DNA from: Uliginosibacterium flavum
Lineage (GTDB): Bacteria > Pseudomonadota > Gammaproteobacteria > Burkholderiales > Rhodocyclaceae
DNA length: 64,000 nt
Direction of reading: 5' to 3'
Assembly (NCBI RefSeq): GCF_040566545.1
Contig: NZ_JBEWZI010000019.1
Location: 8,384 to 72,383 of the forward strand
Position numbers and translations under genes: made by a program. Under the pieces are notes generated by a model. The model saw nothing but the letters and a program-made list of their open reading frames with translations, was not told where the DNA came from and searched no databases. This document shows positions 25,022 to 34,139 of this stretch, in pieces (the first letter of the stretch is position 1; each line of letters opens with the position of its first letter).

Positions 25022-26398
25022 TCAGATCACCCGCGAGTATCGACGCTGCTGCTGATCCGTGTGCAAATAGGCATCAAAGACCATCGCAATGATGCGCACA
25101 AGCATGCGCCCCGCCTCGGTAACGCTCAGTCCCTGCTCGCTCAACTCAAGCAAGCCAGCCGCTTCCAAACCCTGCAGTGCATCCAGTTCAGAGGCGAAAT
25201 ACTCGGAAAAACGAATAGGGAACCTCGCCTCGACAGCCGTAAAATCCAGCGCAAAATCACACATCAAGGCCTGAATGATGGCGTTTCGCAGGATATCGTC
25301 TTCGCTCAAGGTCCAGCCACGCATGAGCGGAAAAGCGCCCTGATCGATGGCCGCGTAATACGCCTCCAGATCACGCTGATTCTGACTGAAAGCGCCACCC
25401 GCCTTGCCGATTGAAGATACGCCAAAGGCCAGCAGATCACATTCGGCGTGGGTGGAATAACCCTGAAAATTGCGCTGCAAGCGGCCTTGGCGCTGGGCGA
25501 CAGCCAACTCGTCATCCGGCCGTGCAAAGTGATCCATGCCGATGAATACATAGCCCGCATCGGCCAGCTTGGCGATGGCCAGAGACAGAATCTGCAACTT
25601 TGCATCCGGCGAAGGCAGATCAGCCGCCTCGATGCGTCGCTGCGGCATGAAACGAGTCGGCAAATGGGCGTAGTTATACAGAGCCAGGCGATCCGGCTGC
25701 ATGGCCAGCACCGTGTCCAGCGTCTTACCGAAGCTCTCGACGCTCTGGTGCGGCAGACCATAAATCAGGTCAACACTGATCGATTTGAAGCCGTATTGAC
25801 GCGCAGCATCCAGCACCACGCGCGTTTCCTCGACCGACTGGATGCGATTGACCGCCTGTTGCACATTGGGATCAAAATCCTGCACCCCGAGGCTCATGCG
25901 GTTAAAGCCCTCGCTTGCGAGCAATGCCACAATTTCCGGCGTGACCTTGCGCGGATCGACCTCGATTGAATACTCGCCATCCGCCTGCAAGATGAAGTGC
26001 TCACGAATACTTGCCATCAGGCGCCGGATTTCATCGGGCTGCAGGAAAGTGGGGGTGCCGCCGCCCCAGTGTATCTGCTGCACATTGCGCGGCTCCGGCA
26101 ACAATGCGGCTTGCATCGCCATCTCACGCGCCAGATAGTCGACGTACTTCGCCGACAAGGAGCGATCCTTGCTTATCACCTTGTTGCAAGCGCAGTAGTA
26201 GCAGATCGTGTTGCAGAAGGGGATGTGAAAATACAGTGACAGCCCGCTGGCAGGATCAATTCGCTGCAGGTGTTGCTGCAAGCTTGCCGCATCAAAATTG
26301 TCGGAAAACCGATCAGCTGTCGGATAGGACGTGTAGCGCGGGCCTGGCACATCAAAACGCCGAATCAGGTCGGGGTCAAAGCTGATCGTTTGTTTCAC
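25022..26398 (-). CDS. hemN: Oxygen-independent coproporphyrinogen III oxidase
   Basis: A 458-residue radical-SAM enzyme. The 4Fe-4S motif is HIPFCNTICYYCACNK (C-x3-C-x2-C-x-C). PGPRYTSYPTADRFS precedes it, and GLPHQSVESFGKTL and SIEVDPRKV follow as in true HemN. It makes protoporphyrinogen IX for haem under low oxygen. The start is a GTG at 26398. A perfect FNR box lies 57-70 nt upstream, in the divergent promoter region shared with fnr, so anaerobic activation is likely. Confidence 0.96.
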   Translation of the reverse strand: MKQTISFDPDLIRRFDVPGPRYTSYPTADRFSDNFDAASLQQHLQRIDPASGLSLYFHIPFCNTICYYCACNKVISKDRSLSAKYVDYLAREMAMQAALLPEPRNVQQIHWGGGTPTFLQPDEIRRLMASIREHFILQADGEYSIEVDPRKVTPEIVALLASEGFNRMSLGVQDFDPNVQQAVNRIQSVEETRVVLDAARQYGFKSISVDLIYGLPHQSVESFGKTLDTVLAMQPDRLALYNYAHLPTRFMPQRRIEAADLPSPDAKLQILSLAIAKLADAGYVFIGMDHFARPDDELAVAQRQGRLQRNFQGYSTHAECDLLAFGVSSIGKAGGAFSQNQRDLEAYYAAIDQGAFPLMRGWTLSEDDILRNAIIQALMCDFALDFTAVEARFPIRFSEYFASELDALQGLEAAGLLELSEQGLSVTEAGRMLVRIIAMVFDAYLHTDQQQRRYSRVI

Positions 26399-26454
26399 GA
26401 TTCATGTTCTTTTCAAGTGGTTGAAGACAATCGCAGAGATAGTAAGCAAATACG

Positions 26455-26468
26455 TTGATGTTGATCAA
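26455..26468. promoter_or_regulatory. Perfect FNR box between hemN and fnr
   Basis: TTGATGTTGATCAA matches the FNR consensus TTGAT-N4-ATCAA in all ten conserved positions. It is 22 nt upstream of the fnr start and about 57 nt upstream of hemN. The position suggests repression or autoregulation of fnr and activation of hemN. Confidence 0.9.
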
Positions 26469-26490
26469 TTCGCAAGGTAAACTCTAATCC

Positions 26491-27228
26491 GTGGACCAAA
26501 AAGTTACCATTCCCCTGACTTCAAACAATATGCGCGTTGCCTGTTCTGAGTGCAATCTTCGCGAGCTGTGTCTCGCCGTCGGTCTTGATGATGAAGATCT
26601 GTACAAACTCGATGACATGGTCACCAAGCGCAAGCTCAAGCGCGGCCAACAACTTTACCGTGCTGGCGATTCGTTTGATGCCATTTACGCCATTCGAACC
26701 GGCTTTTTCAAGACCGATATCCTCACCGAGGAAGGCCTTGAACAAGTAACCGGATTTCAGATGGCAGGTGAAATCCTTGGCATGGATGGCATCAGCACGG
26801 ATCGTCACGTCTGCAACGCAACCGCGCTGGAAGACAGCGAGGTCTGCCTGATGCCTTACGATCAACTCGAAGAGCTGTCGCGCCACATCAAATCCCTGCA
26901 GCAGCAATTCCACAAGTTCATGAGCCGCGAAATCGTGCGTGACCAGAGCCTGATGATCTTGCTCGGTTCGATGCGTGCAGAAGAGCGGATCGCCGCCTTC
27001 CTGCTCAACTTATCGCAGCGCATGCGGGTGCGTGGCTATTCCGCCTCCGAATTCCACTTGCGCATGACCCGTGAAGAAATCGGCTCCTACCTCGGTCTGA
27101 AGCTGGAAACGGTCAGCCGCGCTTTCTCGAAATTCCACGACGAAGGCCTGATCGGCGTTCAGCAGAAATACATCCGCATTCTGAATGCGGATGGCCTCAA
27201 GGCCTTGCTCAACCACACCCCCTCCTGA
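26491..27228 (+). CDS. fnr: FNR-type oxygen-sensing transcription regulator
   Basis: A 245-residue CRP/FNR-family protein. The N-terminal cysteines that bind the oxygen-sensitive 4Fe-4S cluster are seen in VACSECNLRELC (three of them), with a fourth in the effector domain (HVCNATAL). The cyclic-nucleotide-like beta-roll spans about 40-150. The C-terminal helix-turn-helix has REEIGSYLGLKLETVSRAFSKF, with the E-x-x-S-R recognition pattern of FNR. It starts with GTG. A terminator follows. Confidence 0.95.
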   Translation: MDQKVTIPLTSNNMRVACSECNLRELCLAVGLDDEDLYKLDDMVTKRKLKRGQQLYRAGDSFDAIYAIRTGFFKTDILTEEGLEQVTGFQMAGEILGMDGISTDRHVCNATALEDSEVCLMPYDQLEELSRHIKSLQQQFHKFMSREIVRDQSLMILLGSMRAEERIAAFLLNLSQRMRVRGYSASEFHLRMTREEIGSYLGLKLETVSRAFSKFHDEGLIGVQQKYIRILNADGLKALLNHTPS

Positions 27229-27246
27229 TCGGAACTACCGCGTCCC

Positions 27247-27282
27247 AAAACAAAAGAGACGCCACGGCGTCTCTTTTGTTTT
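27247..27282. terminator. Bidirectional terminator (fnr / dapB)
   Basis: AAAACAAAAGAGACGCC and GGCGTCTCTTTTGTTTT form a perfect 17-bp stem with a 2-nt gap, ending in T-rich sequence on one side and A-rich on the other. Confidence 0.93.
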
Positions 27283-27299
27283 GGCGATAACAGACCCGC

Positions 27300-28103
27300 T
27301 TACCGCAAACCCAGCACATCCTGCATGTCGTAAAGCCCGCTGGCCTTACCCTGCAGAAAGGCTGCCGCGCGCAAGGCGCCCGTCGCGTAGGGCATGCGGC
27401 TGCTGGCTTTGTGCGAGATTTCGACGCGCTCGCCCAAGCCACAGAACATCACCGTGTGATCACCAATCACGTCGCCGCCACGTACTGTCGCAAATCCGAT
27501 GGTTTCCGGCTTGCGCTCTCCTGTTACGCCTTCACGGCCATAAACAGCGCAATCCCTGAGATCGCGATCCAGCGCCTTGGCAACGACTTCACCCATGCTC
27601 AGAGCCGTACCCGAGGGCGCATCCACCTTGAAACGATGGTGCGCTTCGAAAATTTCCACGTCGTAACCCGACGCCAGAATTTTCGCGGCCAGATCCAGAA
27701 CCTTGAACACCGCATTCACGCCGACCGACATGTTCGACGCAAACATCACGGGAATCTCACGCGCAGCCTCGCCGATCAAAGCCTTCTGCTCCGCCGTAAA
27801 ACCTGTCGTACCGATAACCAGGGAACGCTTGAGACGCCGCGCCACGCTCAGATGCTCCAGCGTCCCTTCGGGGCGCGTGAAATCAATCAGACAGTCAGAC
27901 ACAACCAATGCGGCCTCCACGTCACTGCCAATCATCACACCACATGCATTACCCATCAACTCGCCCGCATCGCGTCCAATAAACGGGCTGTCGGCACGAT
28001 CCAGGGCGGCAGAAAAAACAACATCAGGCATTTGCAGGGCGGCTTCAATCAGCATGCGCCCCATACGTCCGGAAGCTCCGGCAATAGCGACTTTGACGGT
28101 CAT
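27300..28103 (-). CDS. dapB: 4-hydroxy-tetrahydrodipicolinate reductase
   Basis: A 267-residue enzyme of the lysine/diaminopimelate pathway. The Rossmann motif is VAIAGASGRMGRMLIEAA. The active-site motif is EAHHRFKVDAPSGTAL, including the catalytic His-His and Lys residues. GTTGFT and FASNMSVGVNAVFK are also conserved. Length is normal. It reads away from bamE and toward fnr. Confidence 0.97.
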   Translation of the reverse strand: MTVKVAIAGASGRMGRMLIEAALQMPDVVFSAALDRADSPFIGRDAGELMGNACGVMIGSDVEAALVVSDCLIDFTRPEGTLEHLSVARRLKRSLVIGTTGFTAEQKALIGEAAREIPVMFASNMSVGVNAVFKVLDLAAKILASGYDVEIFEAHHRFKVDAPSGTALSMGEVVAKALDRDLRDCAVYGREGVTGERKPETIGFATVRGGDVIGDHTVMFCGLGERVEISHKASSRMPYATGALRAAAFLQGKASGLYDMQDVLGLR

Positions 28104-28153
28104 CGAAAATCCTCTGGGAATGAAGCGGAGCGACGCGAGGCCGCTCCGGGTAA

Positions 28154-28555
28154 TCAGGGCTTGGCGGCGGCCGGACCAGTGATGTCGATCACACGTGGCG
28201 CAATCGGAACTTCAGCGCGCCCCGCGGCTACATCACCCTCGATACGATCAAGCTTGTCTGCAATAAAGAAAATTGCGACGCTGCGACGCTCCGGCTCGGC
28301 ATAGCCAGTCGAAAACTGATAAACGTAATCCCAGCGATCTGCATGAAACACATCCACCAGCAGGGGCGAACCCATCACGAAGCGCACCTGCTCCCGGCTC
28401 ATGCCTGGGGAGAGTTGTGACAGCATTTCCTGCGTTACGGCATTACCTTGGCGCACATCGATACGAAAAGGCTTGATGACATTGCTGAGCATGCTGGACG
28501 AGCAGGCTGTCAGCAGACAAACAACGGCTGACAGAAAAACGGGTCGCAAAACCAT
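28154..28555 (-). CDS. bamE: Outer-membrane assembly lipoprotein BamE
   Basis: A 133-residue lipoprotein; the lipobox is LLTAC. The SmpA/OmlA domain shows FRIDVRQGNAVTQEMLSQLSPGMSREQVRFVMGSPLLVDVFHADRWDYVY across consecutive segments, the BamE core. It is a subunit of the BAM complex that inserts beta-barrel proteins. The start at 28555 places the signal peptide normally. The fur-bamE divergent pair is a common arrangement in proteobacteria. Confidence 0.95.
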   Translation of the reverse strand: MVLRPVFLSAVVCLLTACSSSMLSNVIKPFRIDVRQGNAVTQEMLSQLSPGMSREQVRFVMGSPLLVDVFHADRWDYVYQFSTGYAEPERRSVAIFFIADKLDRIEGDVAAGRAEVPIAPRVIDITGPAAAKP

Positions 28556-28669
28556 ACGGACGGACTCTCGTGACATCGATAATCGGGGGTGCGCGCACCC
28601 GGAAACATTCCAAGACGAACGCTTGGACTATATCATACGGCCCCACACCCCACTCACCCGGAGACAGTG

Positions 28670-29110
28670 ATGCCCCCACCGCAAAGCCTCAAGGAAACAG
28701 GTCTGAAAGCGACATTACCGCGCCTGAAGATTCTCGACCTGTTTCAACGCACCGCCGAGCGCCACCTCTCTGCTGAAGACGTGTACCGTCTGCTCCTCGC
28801 AGAAGAGCTGGATGTCGGTCTGGCAACCATCTACCGGGTACTCACCCAGTTCGAACAAGCCGGCCTGCTCAAGCGTCACCACTTCGAATCAGGCAAAGCC
28901 GTATTCGAACTCGACAAAGGTGATCACCACGATCACATCATGTGCGTCGACTGTGGTCGCGTTGAAGAATTCTTCGACCCGGAAATCGAGGCTCGCCAGA
29001 ATGCCGTGGCTGCAGCACAAGGATTCAGGGTGCGCGAACACGCCATGTATCTGTACGCCGAGTGCATCAAGCCGAACTGCCCCAACAAAGGCAGCAAGAA
29101 ACCGGACTGA
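28670..29110 (+). CDS. fur: Ferric uptake regulator
   Basis: A 146-residue metalloregulator. LKATLPRLKILDLFQ begins the winged helix; HLSAEDVYRLLLAEELDVGLATIYRVLTQFEQAGLL includes the recognition helix. The metal-site region is HHDHIMCVDCGRVEEFFD, with further cysteines near the C-terminus (CIKPNC). Fe(II)-bound Fur represses iron-uptake genes. The ATG at 28670 fits other betaproteobacterial Fur proteins; the open frame runs further upstream without support. Confidence 0.97.
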   Translation: MPPPQSLKETGLKATLPRLKILDLFQRTAERHLSAEDVYRLLLAEELDVGLATIYRVLTQFEQAGLLKRHHFESGKAVFELDKGDHHDHIMCVDCGRVEEFFDPEIEARQNAVAAAQGFRVREHAMYLYAECIKPNCPNKGSKKPD

Positions 29111-29124
29111 ACTGCAGGCCCCGA

Positions 29125-29161
29125 AAACGACAAAGCCGCCCACGAGGCGGCTTTGTCGTTT
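29125..29161. terminator. Rho-independent terminator after fur
   Basis: AAACGACAAAGCCGCC and GGCGGCTTTGTCGTTT form a perfect 16-bp stem with a 5-nt loop. Confidence 0.92.
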
Positions 29162-29169
29162 CACCAGCA

Positions 29170-29260
29170 CCTGCCTGCAGAGCCCCCATTGACGGACTTC
29201 TTCAGGCAGGCATGCCGCAAACCGGCTCCAGTAGCCGCTCTGCAGACAGGCACACTGCAG
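29170..29260. repeat. TGNAGAG-type palindromes between fur and uxaA
   Basis: CCTGCCTG (29170-29177) and CAGGCAGG (29203-29210) pair perfectly around an AGAGCCCC core, and a second, reverse-oriented AGCCGCTCTGCAG unit follows at 29233-29245. They sit between the ends of two convergent transcripts. Confidence 0.6.
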
Positions 29261-29261
29261 A

Positions 29262-30776
29262 TCACATCACCGCGCCGATCTGCCAAGGCAGGAACTCATC
29301 ATTGCCGTAACCCAGCACTTCACTGCGAGCTTTCTCGCCCGACGCGTAGCGGATGATCGCATCGAAAATTCGCTGACTGATGTCCTGCATCGGCACGCCA
29401 TCCAGCAAATCGCCGCAATTCACATCCATGTCATCGCGCTGACGATTCCACAGCGCGTTATTGGTTGCCAGCTTGATGGTCGGCACGCCGGCACAGCCAA
29501 AGGCTGAACCACGCCCGGTGGTGAAACAGATCAGCTGCGCGCCGCCAGCGGCCTGCCCCGTTGCAGAAACCGGATCGTAGCCGGGCGTGTCCATATAGAC
29601 GAAACCCTTGGCATCAATTTGCTCGGCGTACTCGAATACACCGTTGAGCGTCGTGGTGCCACCCTTGGCTACGGCGCCAAGAGATTTCTCCAGGATCGTG
29701 GTCAGACCACCCGCCTTGTTGCCGACAGAGGGATTGTTATCCATCTCGCCACCGTTGCGACTGGTGTAATCCTTCCACCAGCTGATGCGGCCGATCAGCT
29801 TCTCAGCAATCGCCGGGGTTGCGGCACGACGCGTCAGCAGATGTTCAGCTCCGTAAATTTCCGGTGTTTCCGAAAGAATCGCCGTCGCGCCATGCGCTAC
29901 CAGCATATCCACCGCGCCGCCCAGCGCCGGGTTGGCGGTAATGCCGGAATAACCGTCCGAGCCACCACAGTTCAGGCCGATGATCAAATGGCTGATCGGC
30001 GCAGGTTCGCGCTGCACGGCATTGGCCGCCGGCAACATCGCCTCGACCATCTCAATACCGCGCGCAATCGCCTTGGAGGTGCCGCCCAGATCCTGGATAT
30101 TCACGCTCTGCATCATCCCGGCCGGATAAGTACCCAGCTCTTCGATCAGCGGCGCTACCTGATTCATTTCGCAGCCCAGACCGACGAAGAGCACGCCAGC
30201 AAAGTTCGGGTGCTGCGCATAGCCGAGCATGGTGCGCTTCAGGGCCAGCATGCCCTCGCCTGCGCTGTTCATGCCACAACCCAGTGGGTGCGGCATCGGC
30301 ACAATGCCATCAATATGCGGAAACGCAGCCAGACGCTCCTTGTTGAAATGATTGGCGATGGCGCGCACGACGGTCGCCGAACAATTCACGGAAGCAATCA
30401 CGCCGATATAGTTGCGCGTGCCAACCTTGCCGTTATGGCGCTTGAAGCCCATGAAGGTCGCCGGCTGAGCAACTTTGGCGGTGTCATGTACGCCCTGACC
30501 GATGGCGTAATCGCGTTCAAAATCCGCAACCCCCAGATTATGCACATGCACGTGCTGGCCAGCGACGATGTCCGTCTTGGCAAAACCAATAATCTGGTTA
30601 TAGCGATGCACAGCCTCACCAGCCTTGATGTCGCGGGTTGCGACCTTGTGGCCAGGTGGGATCAGATTGCGCACTTCAAAATCTTCGCCCGGAACACGGT
30701 TACCCGGCATCAACTGACGCGTGGCGATCACCACGTCATCATTGGCATGCAAGCGAACGGCAATGGATGCATCCAT
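29262..30776 (-). CDS. uxaA: Altronate dehydratase
   Basis: About 504 residues. It removes water from D-altronate to give 2-keto-3-deoxygluconate in galacturonate breakdown. The N-terminal SAF domain (about 5-90: AVRLHANDDVVIATRQL, then AGEAVHRYNQIIGFA) is joined to the large catalytic domain with GYVR-like GTRNYIGVIASVNCSATVV, PHPLGCGMNS, GLNCGGSDGYSGITANPALG and GAQLICFTTGRGSAFG. The ATG at 30776 sits 2 nt after the uxaB stop with a GAGGAGG site; the TTG two codons earlier is less likely. Confidence 0.95.
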   Translation of the reverse strand: MDASIAVRLHANDDVVIATRQLMPGNRVPGEDFEVRNLIPPGHKVATRDIKAGEAVHRYNQIIGFAKTDIVAGQHVHVHNLGVADFERDYAIGQGVHDTAKVAQPATFMGFKRHNGKVGTRNYIGVIASVNCSATVVRAIANHFNKERLAAFPHIDGIVPMPHPLGCGMNSAGEGMLALKRTMLGYAQHPNFAGVLFVGLGCEMNQVAPLIEELGTYPAGMMQSVNIQDLGGTSKAIARGIEMVEAMLPAANAVQREPAPISHLIIGLNCGGSDGYSGITANPALGGAVDMLVAHGATAILSETPEIYGAEHLLTRRAATPAIAEKLIGRISWWKDYTSRNGGEMDNNPSVGNKAGGLTTILEKSLGAVAKGGTTTLNGVFEYAEQIDAKGFVYMDTPGYDPVSATGQAAGGAQLICFTTGRGSAFGCAGVPTIKLATNNALWNRQRDDMDVNCGDLLDGVPMQDISQRIFDAIIRYASGEKARSEVLGYGNDEFLPWQIGAVM

Positions 30777-30778
30777 AA

Positions 30779-32302
30779 TCAAGCCTCCTCAGCCATGGCT
30801 GTCATCGCGGCCTTGACGCCCAGTGCCTTGATGCTGGCCAGCGAGCGAACAACCTGCTCGTTCAGCCCCGGCACTTGATTCAGGTCCTCACCCCACAAGC
30901 GCACATCGCCGAGCAGGCCACGAACCAGCGCAGTCAGATCAGAACCGCCTTGAGCGGCACGCCACGCATCCCCAATCACCGATAGCACATCAGGATTATC
31001 GCGAATCGGATAGCTCTGACCGGCGCGATCACCGACAAACTCACCCGCCGCATCAAACTTGCCATGATAGAAATTGAGCAGTGCGGCCAAAGAAAACGAC
31101 AAGCCGGCCGGCGCCTTGCCGTATTCCCGTGCGTAATCCTTCACCGTCGGCAGCACGCGCACCTGCCACTTGGAGACAGAGTTCAGCGCAATGGAAATCA
31201 GCTCATGGCGAATGTGCGGATTGGCAAAGCGCTCCATGATGGTGTCGGCATAGCTGCGACGCTCGGCATCGGGAAGCGGAACGAAAGGCACGATTTCCTT
31301 GAACATCACGCGATTGAGGAATTTCGACACCACCGGATCTTCGGTCATGGCCTGCACCGTATCCAGGCCGGCGCAGAATGCGGCCAACGATGAGGCTGTA
31401 TGCGCGCCATTCAGGATGCGCACCTTGCGTGTACGGTAGGGCTGCAGATCGTCGGTCCACACAACATCCAAGCCGGCTTTATGCAAGGGCAACTCGTCAG
31501 CCAAGTGGGCCGGACCTTCAATCACCCACAGCAAGAACGGCTCTGCCGCCACCATCAGCGGATCTGTATAGCCCAGATCGACGTAGAGGCCTTCGGCTTC
31601 CGCCGCCGGGAAGCCCGGCACGATGCGATCCACCAGAGTGTTGCAGAAATAGTTGTGATCCTTGACCCAGACCACGAAGTCAGCCGGCAATTTCCAAGCT
31701 TCAGCGTGCTGCAGCACAATGCTGCGCAGCTTCGTGCCATTCGCCTCAATCAGTTCGCAGGGCAGGAAGACCAGACCACTCGCAGCCGTGCCGCCCAGTT
31801 TCTGAAAGCGCGACCACAGCAAGGATGCGACCTTGGCCGGAAAACTGTTCGGGCACACGTCAGGCGCAAACGCTTCATCAACATGCGCGATGCCCGCTTC
31901 GGTGGTATTCGAGATCACGAAGCGCAGGGTCGGATCCTGCACACAGGCGAGCATCTCGCTCCATTGTGAATAGGGGTTCAGCGCCGTATCGACACAGCTG
32001 ATGATGCGGCGTGAATCGACCGTCTGGCCGCCCTGCACACCGCGCAACAGCACCGTATACAAACCATCCTGAGCATTGAGCATGTCGGCCAGACCACGCG
32101 CCAGCGGTTGAGCAATCGTCACGCGGCCGTTGAACAGCCCCGCACCATTGGTTACATCGATAAGCCAGTCGGCGAAGCCGCGCAGGAAGTTACCATCACC
32201 GATCTGCAGGATGCGAACGGGTGCCTTGGCAGGCACAGCTTCTGGACTGAAATCGGCACGCAGCTTGCCGGTGCTGAGAATATTGCGATTGAGTGCGGCC
32301 AC
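30779..32302 (-). CDS. uxaB: Altronate oxidoreductase (tagaturonate reductase)
   Basis: A 507-residue NAD-dependent enzyme of the mannitol dehydrogenase family that reduces tagaturonate to altronate. The N-terminal domain has RILQIGDGNFLRGFADWLID, then FVISNTTEAGI and FLPCELIEANGTKL. The C-terminal domain has VKDHNYFCNTLVDRIVPGFP and LNGAHTASS. It begins with GTG and a strong AAGGAG site. First gene of the uxaB-uxaA transcript. No uxaC (isomerase) or transporter is in the window. Confidence 0.95.
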   Translation of the reverse strand: MAALNRNILSTGKLRADFSPEAVPAKAPVRILQIGDGNFLRGFADWLIDVTNGAGLFNGRVTIAQPLARGLADMLNAQDGLYTVLLRGVQGGQTVDSRRIISCVDTALNPYSQWSEMLACVQDPTLRFVISNTTEAGIAHVDEAFAPDVCPNSFPAKVASLLWSRFQKLGGTAASGLVFLPCELIEANGTKLRSIVLQHAEAWKLPADFVVWVKDHNYFCNTLVDRIVPGFPAAEAEGLYVDLGYTDPLMVAAEPFLLWVIEGPAHLADELPLHKAGLDVVWTDDLQPYRTRKVRILNGAHTASSLAAFCAGLDTVQAMTEDPVVSKFLNRVMFKEIVPFVPLPDAERRSYADTIMERFANPHIRHELISIALNSVSKWQVRVLPTVKDYAREYGKAPAGLSFSLAALLNFYHGKFDAAGEFVGDRAGQSYPIRDNPDVLSVIGDAWRAAQGGSDLTALVRGLLGDVRLWGEDLNQVPGLNEQVVRSLASIKALGVKAAMTAMAEEA

Positions 32303-32360
32303 AAACGAGCTCCTTGAATGGCGTCGAACGCAGCGCCACTCAAAAAGAAGTGGGCAATAC

Positions 32361-32413
32361 GCCTGACAAATTATCGATTTGCAGGCATATTAGCCCAAGT
32401 TGCCTGACAACTT
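32361..32413. promoter_or_regulatory. Candidate operators upstream of uxaB
   Basis: AAGTTG-CCTGA-CAACTT (32397-32413) is a perfect inverted repeat. Next to it, CAAATTATCGATTTG (32367-32381) is a second palindromic site. They lie in the gap between uxaB and kdgK where the uxaBA promoter should be. The form suits a GntR- or LacI-type hexuronate regulator, but no regulator gene is in this window, so the assignment is inferred. Confidence 0.45.
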
Positions 32414-32434
32414 CAACTCGTGTAAACCCGGATT

Positions 32435-33376
32435 TCAGCCAAAAAAGAAGACCGGCATCGCGGCTAGAGGAATAATCGCGCCGGGGTACTGAACCACAAT
32501 GGAAGCCAATTTGTTGCCGTAGCGCCCTGCTACCTCGGGTGGTTGCCCCGCCAGACGCGCTGCCAGATAGCCGCCGGCAAAAGAGTCGCCTGCGCCGGTG
32601 GTATCCACCACTTTTTCAACCCGGAAAGTCGGCACCATGACCACTTCCTGTCCGCGCACGCGGATCAGGGTTGGATCGACACCGCGCTTGACCACCACTT
32701 CGTCACAAGGCAGCGAATACGCGTGAGCTAGCGCAGACTCTTCGTCCAGCCCGTAAAGCGCGGCATTGTCTTCCAGGGTAATCAGGGTCAAATCGGCATT
32801 GGCGAAAGCACGGTCGTACCAAGCCTTGGTATTCGGATCGCCACGCCAGACGCGCGGACGGTAGTTATTATCAAAGTACACCTTGCCTCCACGGGCGCGC
32901 AGGCGGTCGATCAAACCAAACAAGGTCTCGCGACCAGCGTCGGGCAGCACAGCCAGACTGATCCCGCTGTAATAGAGCACATCCAGCTCATCAATGTGCT
33001 GGCCCAGCAGACTGTCCTGCTGCCCCAGGAAAAAATCCTTGGCGGCACTCATGTCACGCCAGTAATAGAAGGTCCGTTCACCCGTCTCATCAACCTGAAT
33101 GGTGTAAAGCCCCGGCATCTTGCCTTCGACGCGGCGCACCATACAGGTATCGATACCTTCTTTTTCCCAAGCATCGACCATCATGGCACTGAAAGCATCT
33201 GTGCCAAGTTGGGTCGCATACGAAACCTGAATGCCAGTATCTGCACCCAGCCGGGCCAGATAAACAGCGGTATTCAGGGTATCGCCACCAAAAGTCTGCT
33301 GCATGGTGCCAAACATCTCGCCACGCAGCTCAATCATGCACTCGCCGAAAAGGGCGACCCGACATTTATTTTTCAT
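32435..33376 (-). CDS. kdgK: 2-keto-3-deoxygluconate kinase
   Basis: A 313-residue PfkB-family sugar kinase. It phosphorylates KDG, the product of UxaA. FGGDTLNTAVYLARLG near the N-terminus is the substrate region, and VVDTTGAGDSFAGGYLAARLAG is the ATP and catalytic-Asp signature. Upstream, ATCAA-N8-TTGAT and a direct repeat of ATTGCAAC (33463 and 33517) are possible regulatory sites. KDPG aldolase, needed for the next step, is outside the window. Confidence 0.93.
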   Translation of the reverse strand: MKNKCRVALFGECMIELRGEMFGTMQQTFGGDTLNTAVYLARLGADTGIQVSYATQLGTDAFSAMMVDAWEKEGIDTCMVRRVEGKMPGLYTIQVDETGERTFYYWRDMSAAKDFFLGQQDSLLGQHIDELDVLYYSGISLAVLPDAGRETLFGLIDRLRARGGKVYFDNNYRPRVWRGDPNTKAWYDRAFANADLTLITLEDNAALYGLDEESALAHAYSLPCDEVVVKRGVDPTLIRVRGQEVVMVPTFRVEKVVDTTGAGDSFAGGYLAARLAGQPPEVAGRYGNKLASIVVQYPGAIIPLAAMPVFFFG

Positions 33377-33554
33377 GTATCCAATCTCTACAAAAAACGG
33401 AGCAGGCGGCGCGGAAGGCCCACATCAGCCCAAGCGAAGTGTAATCAAGTTTGACGAAAGCTATTGCAACGGCACGCTCGCGCGATGACATAAATCAATC
33501 GATAAGTTGATGTGCCATTGCAACAAACCTACTTGGCAAGCGCTGCGGCACCAC

Positions 33555-34019
33555 TCACAGCCCGCCGTTGAAGCCAAGTTGCCGCCACGCTTCATACGCA
33601 ACAATCGCCACCGTATTGGACAAATTAAGGCTACGCACTCCCGGCTGCATCGGCAAACGCAAGCGCCGCTCTTCTGCAACGTCCGCCAGCACCTGCGCCG
33701 GCAAACCCGCCGACTCGGCGCCAAACACCAATACATCGCCGGCCTCGAATGCAACCGTATCGTAGCGCACCCGGCCGCGCGTACTCAGCACAAACATGCG
33801 CCGCCCGACCAGCGCGGCCTGACAACTGGCCCAATCCGGATAGCGGGTAACGACTGACAACTCGGCGTAATCCATACCGGCGCGCTTGAGCTGCTTATCA
33901 CTCAAATCAAAGCCAAGTGGCTCGACCAGATGCAACTTTGCGCCAGTGTTGGCGCACAGACGAATGATGTTGCCCGTATTCGGAGGGATCTCGGGTTGGT
34001 ACAGGACGATATTAAGCAT
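33555..34019 (-). CDS. trmL: tRNA (cytidine/uridine-34-2'-O)-methyltransferase
   Basis: A 154-residue SPOUT-family methyltransferase. MLNIVLYQPEIPPNTGNIIRLCANTG, LVEPLGFDLSDKQLKRAGMDY, VLVFGAESAGLP and RSLNLSNTVAIVAYEAWRQ are the TrmL knot motifs that bind SAM. It modifies the wobble base of some tRNA-Leu. Confidence 0.95.
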   Translation of the reverse strand: MLNIVLYQPEIPPNTGNIIRLCANTGAKLHLVEPLGFDLSDKQLKRAGMDYAELSVVTRYPDWASCQAALVGRRMFVLSTRGRVRYDTVAFEAGDVLVFGAESAGLPAQVLADVAEERRLRLPMQPGVRSLNLSNTVAIVAYEAWRQLGFNGGL

Positions 34020-34139
34020 GGGCCAATTATCGCCTGCCCTTCCTCCGCCGTGGAACAGATGATTGCTTTCTGTTCAAGGATTGTGGATCCTTCGCCGTTG
34101 AGACAGACGGGTTTATCCGTCACAAATATAAAAAAATAA
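34020..34139. other. Divergent promoter region before the giant-protein operon
   Basis: This 120-nt gap separates trmL from the six-gene operon. GACGG-GTTTAT-CCGTC near 34106-34121 can form a small hairpin. The last 20 nt before the ATG are very A/T-rich (AAATATAAAAAAATAA) and carry no Shine-Dalgarno sequence. Confidence 0.4.
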
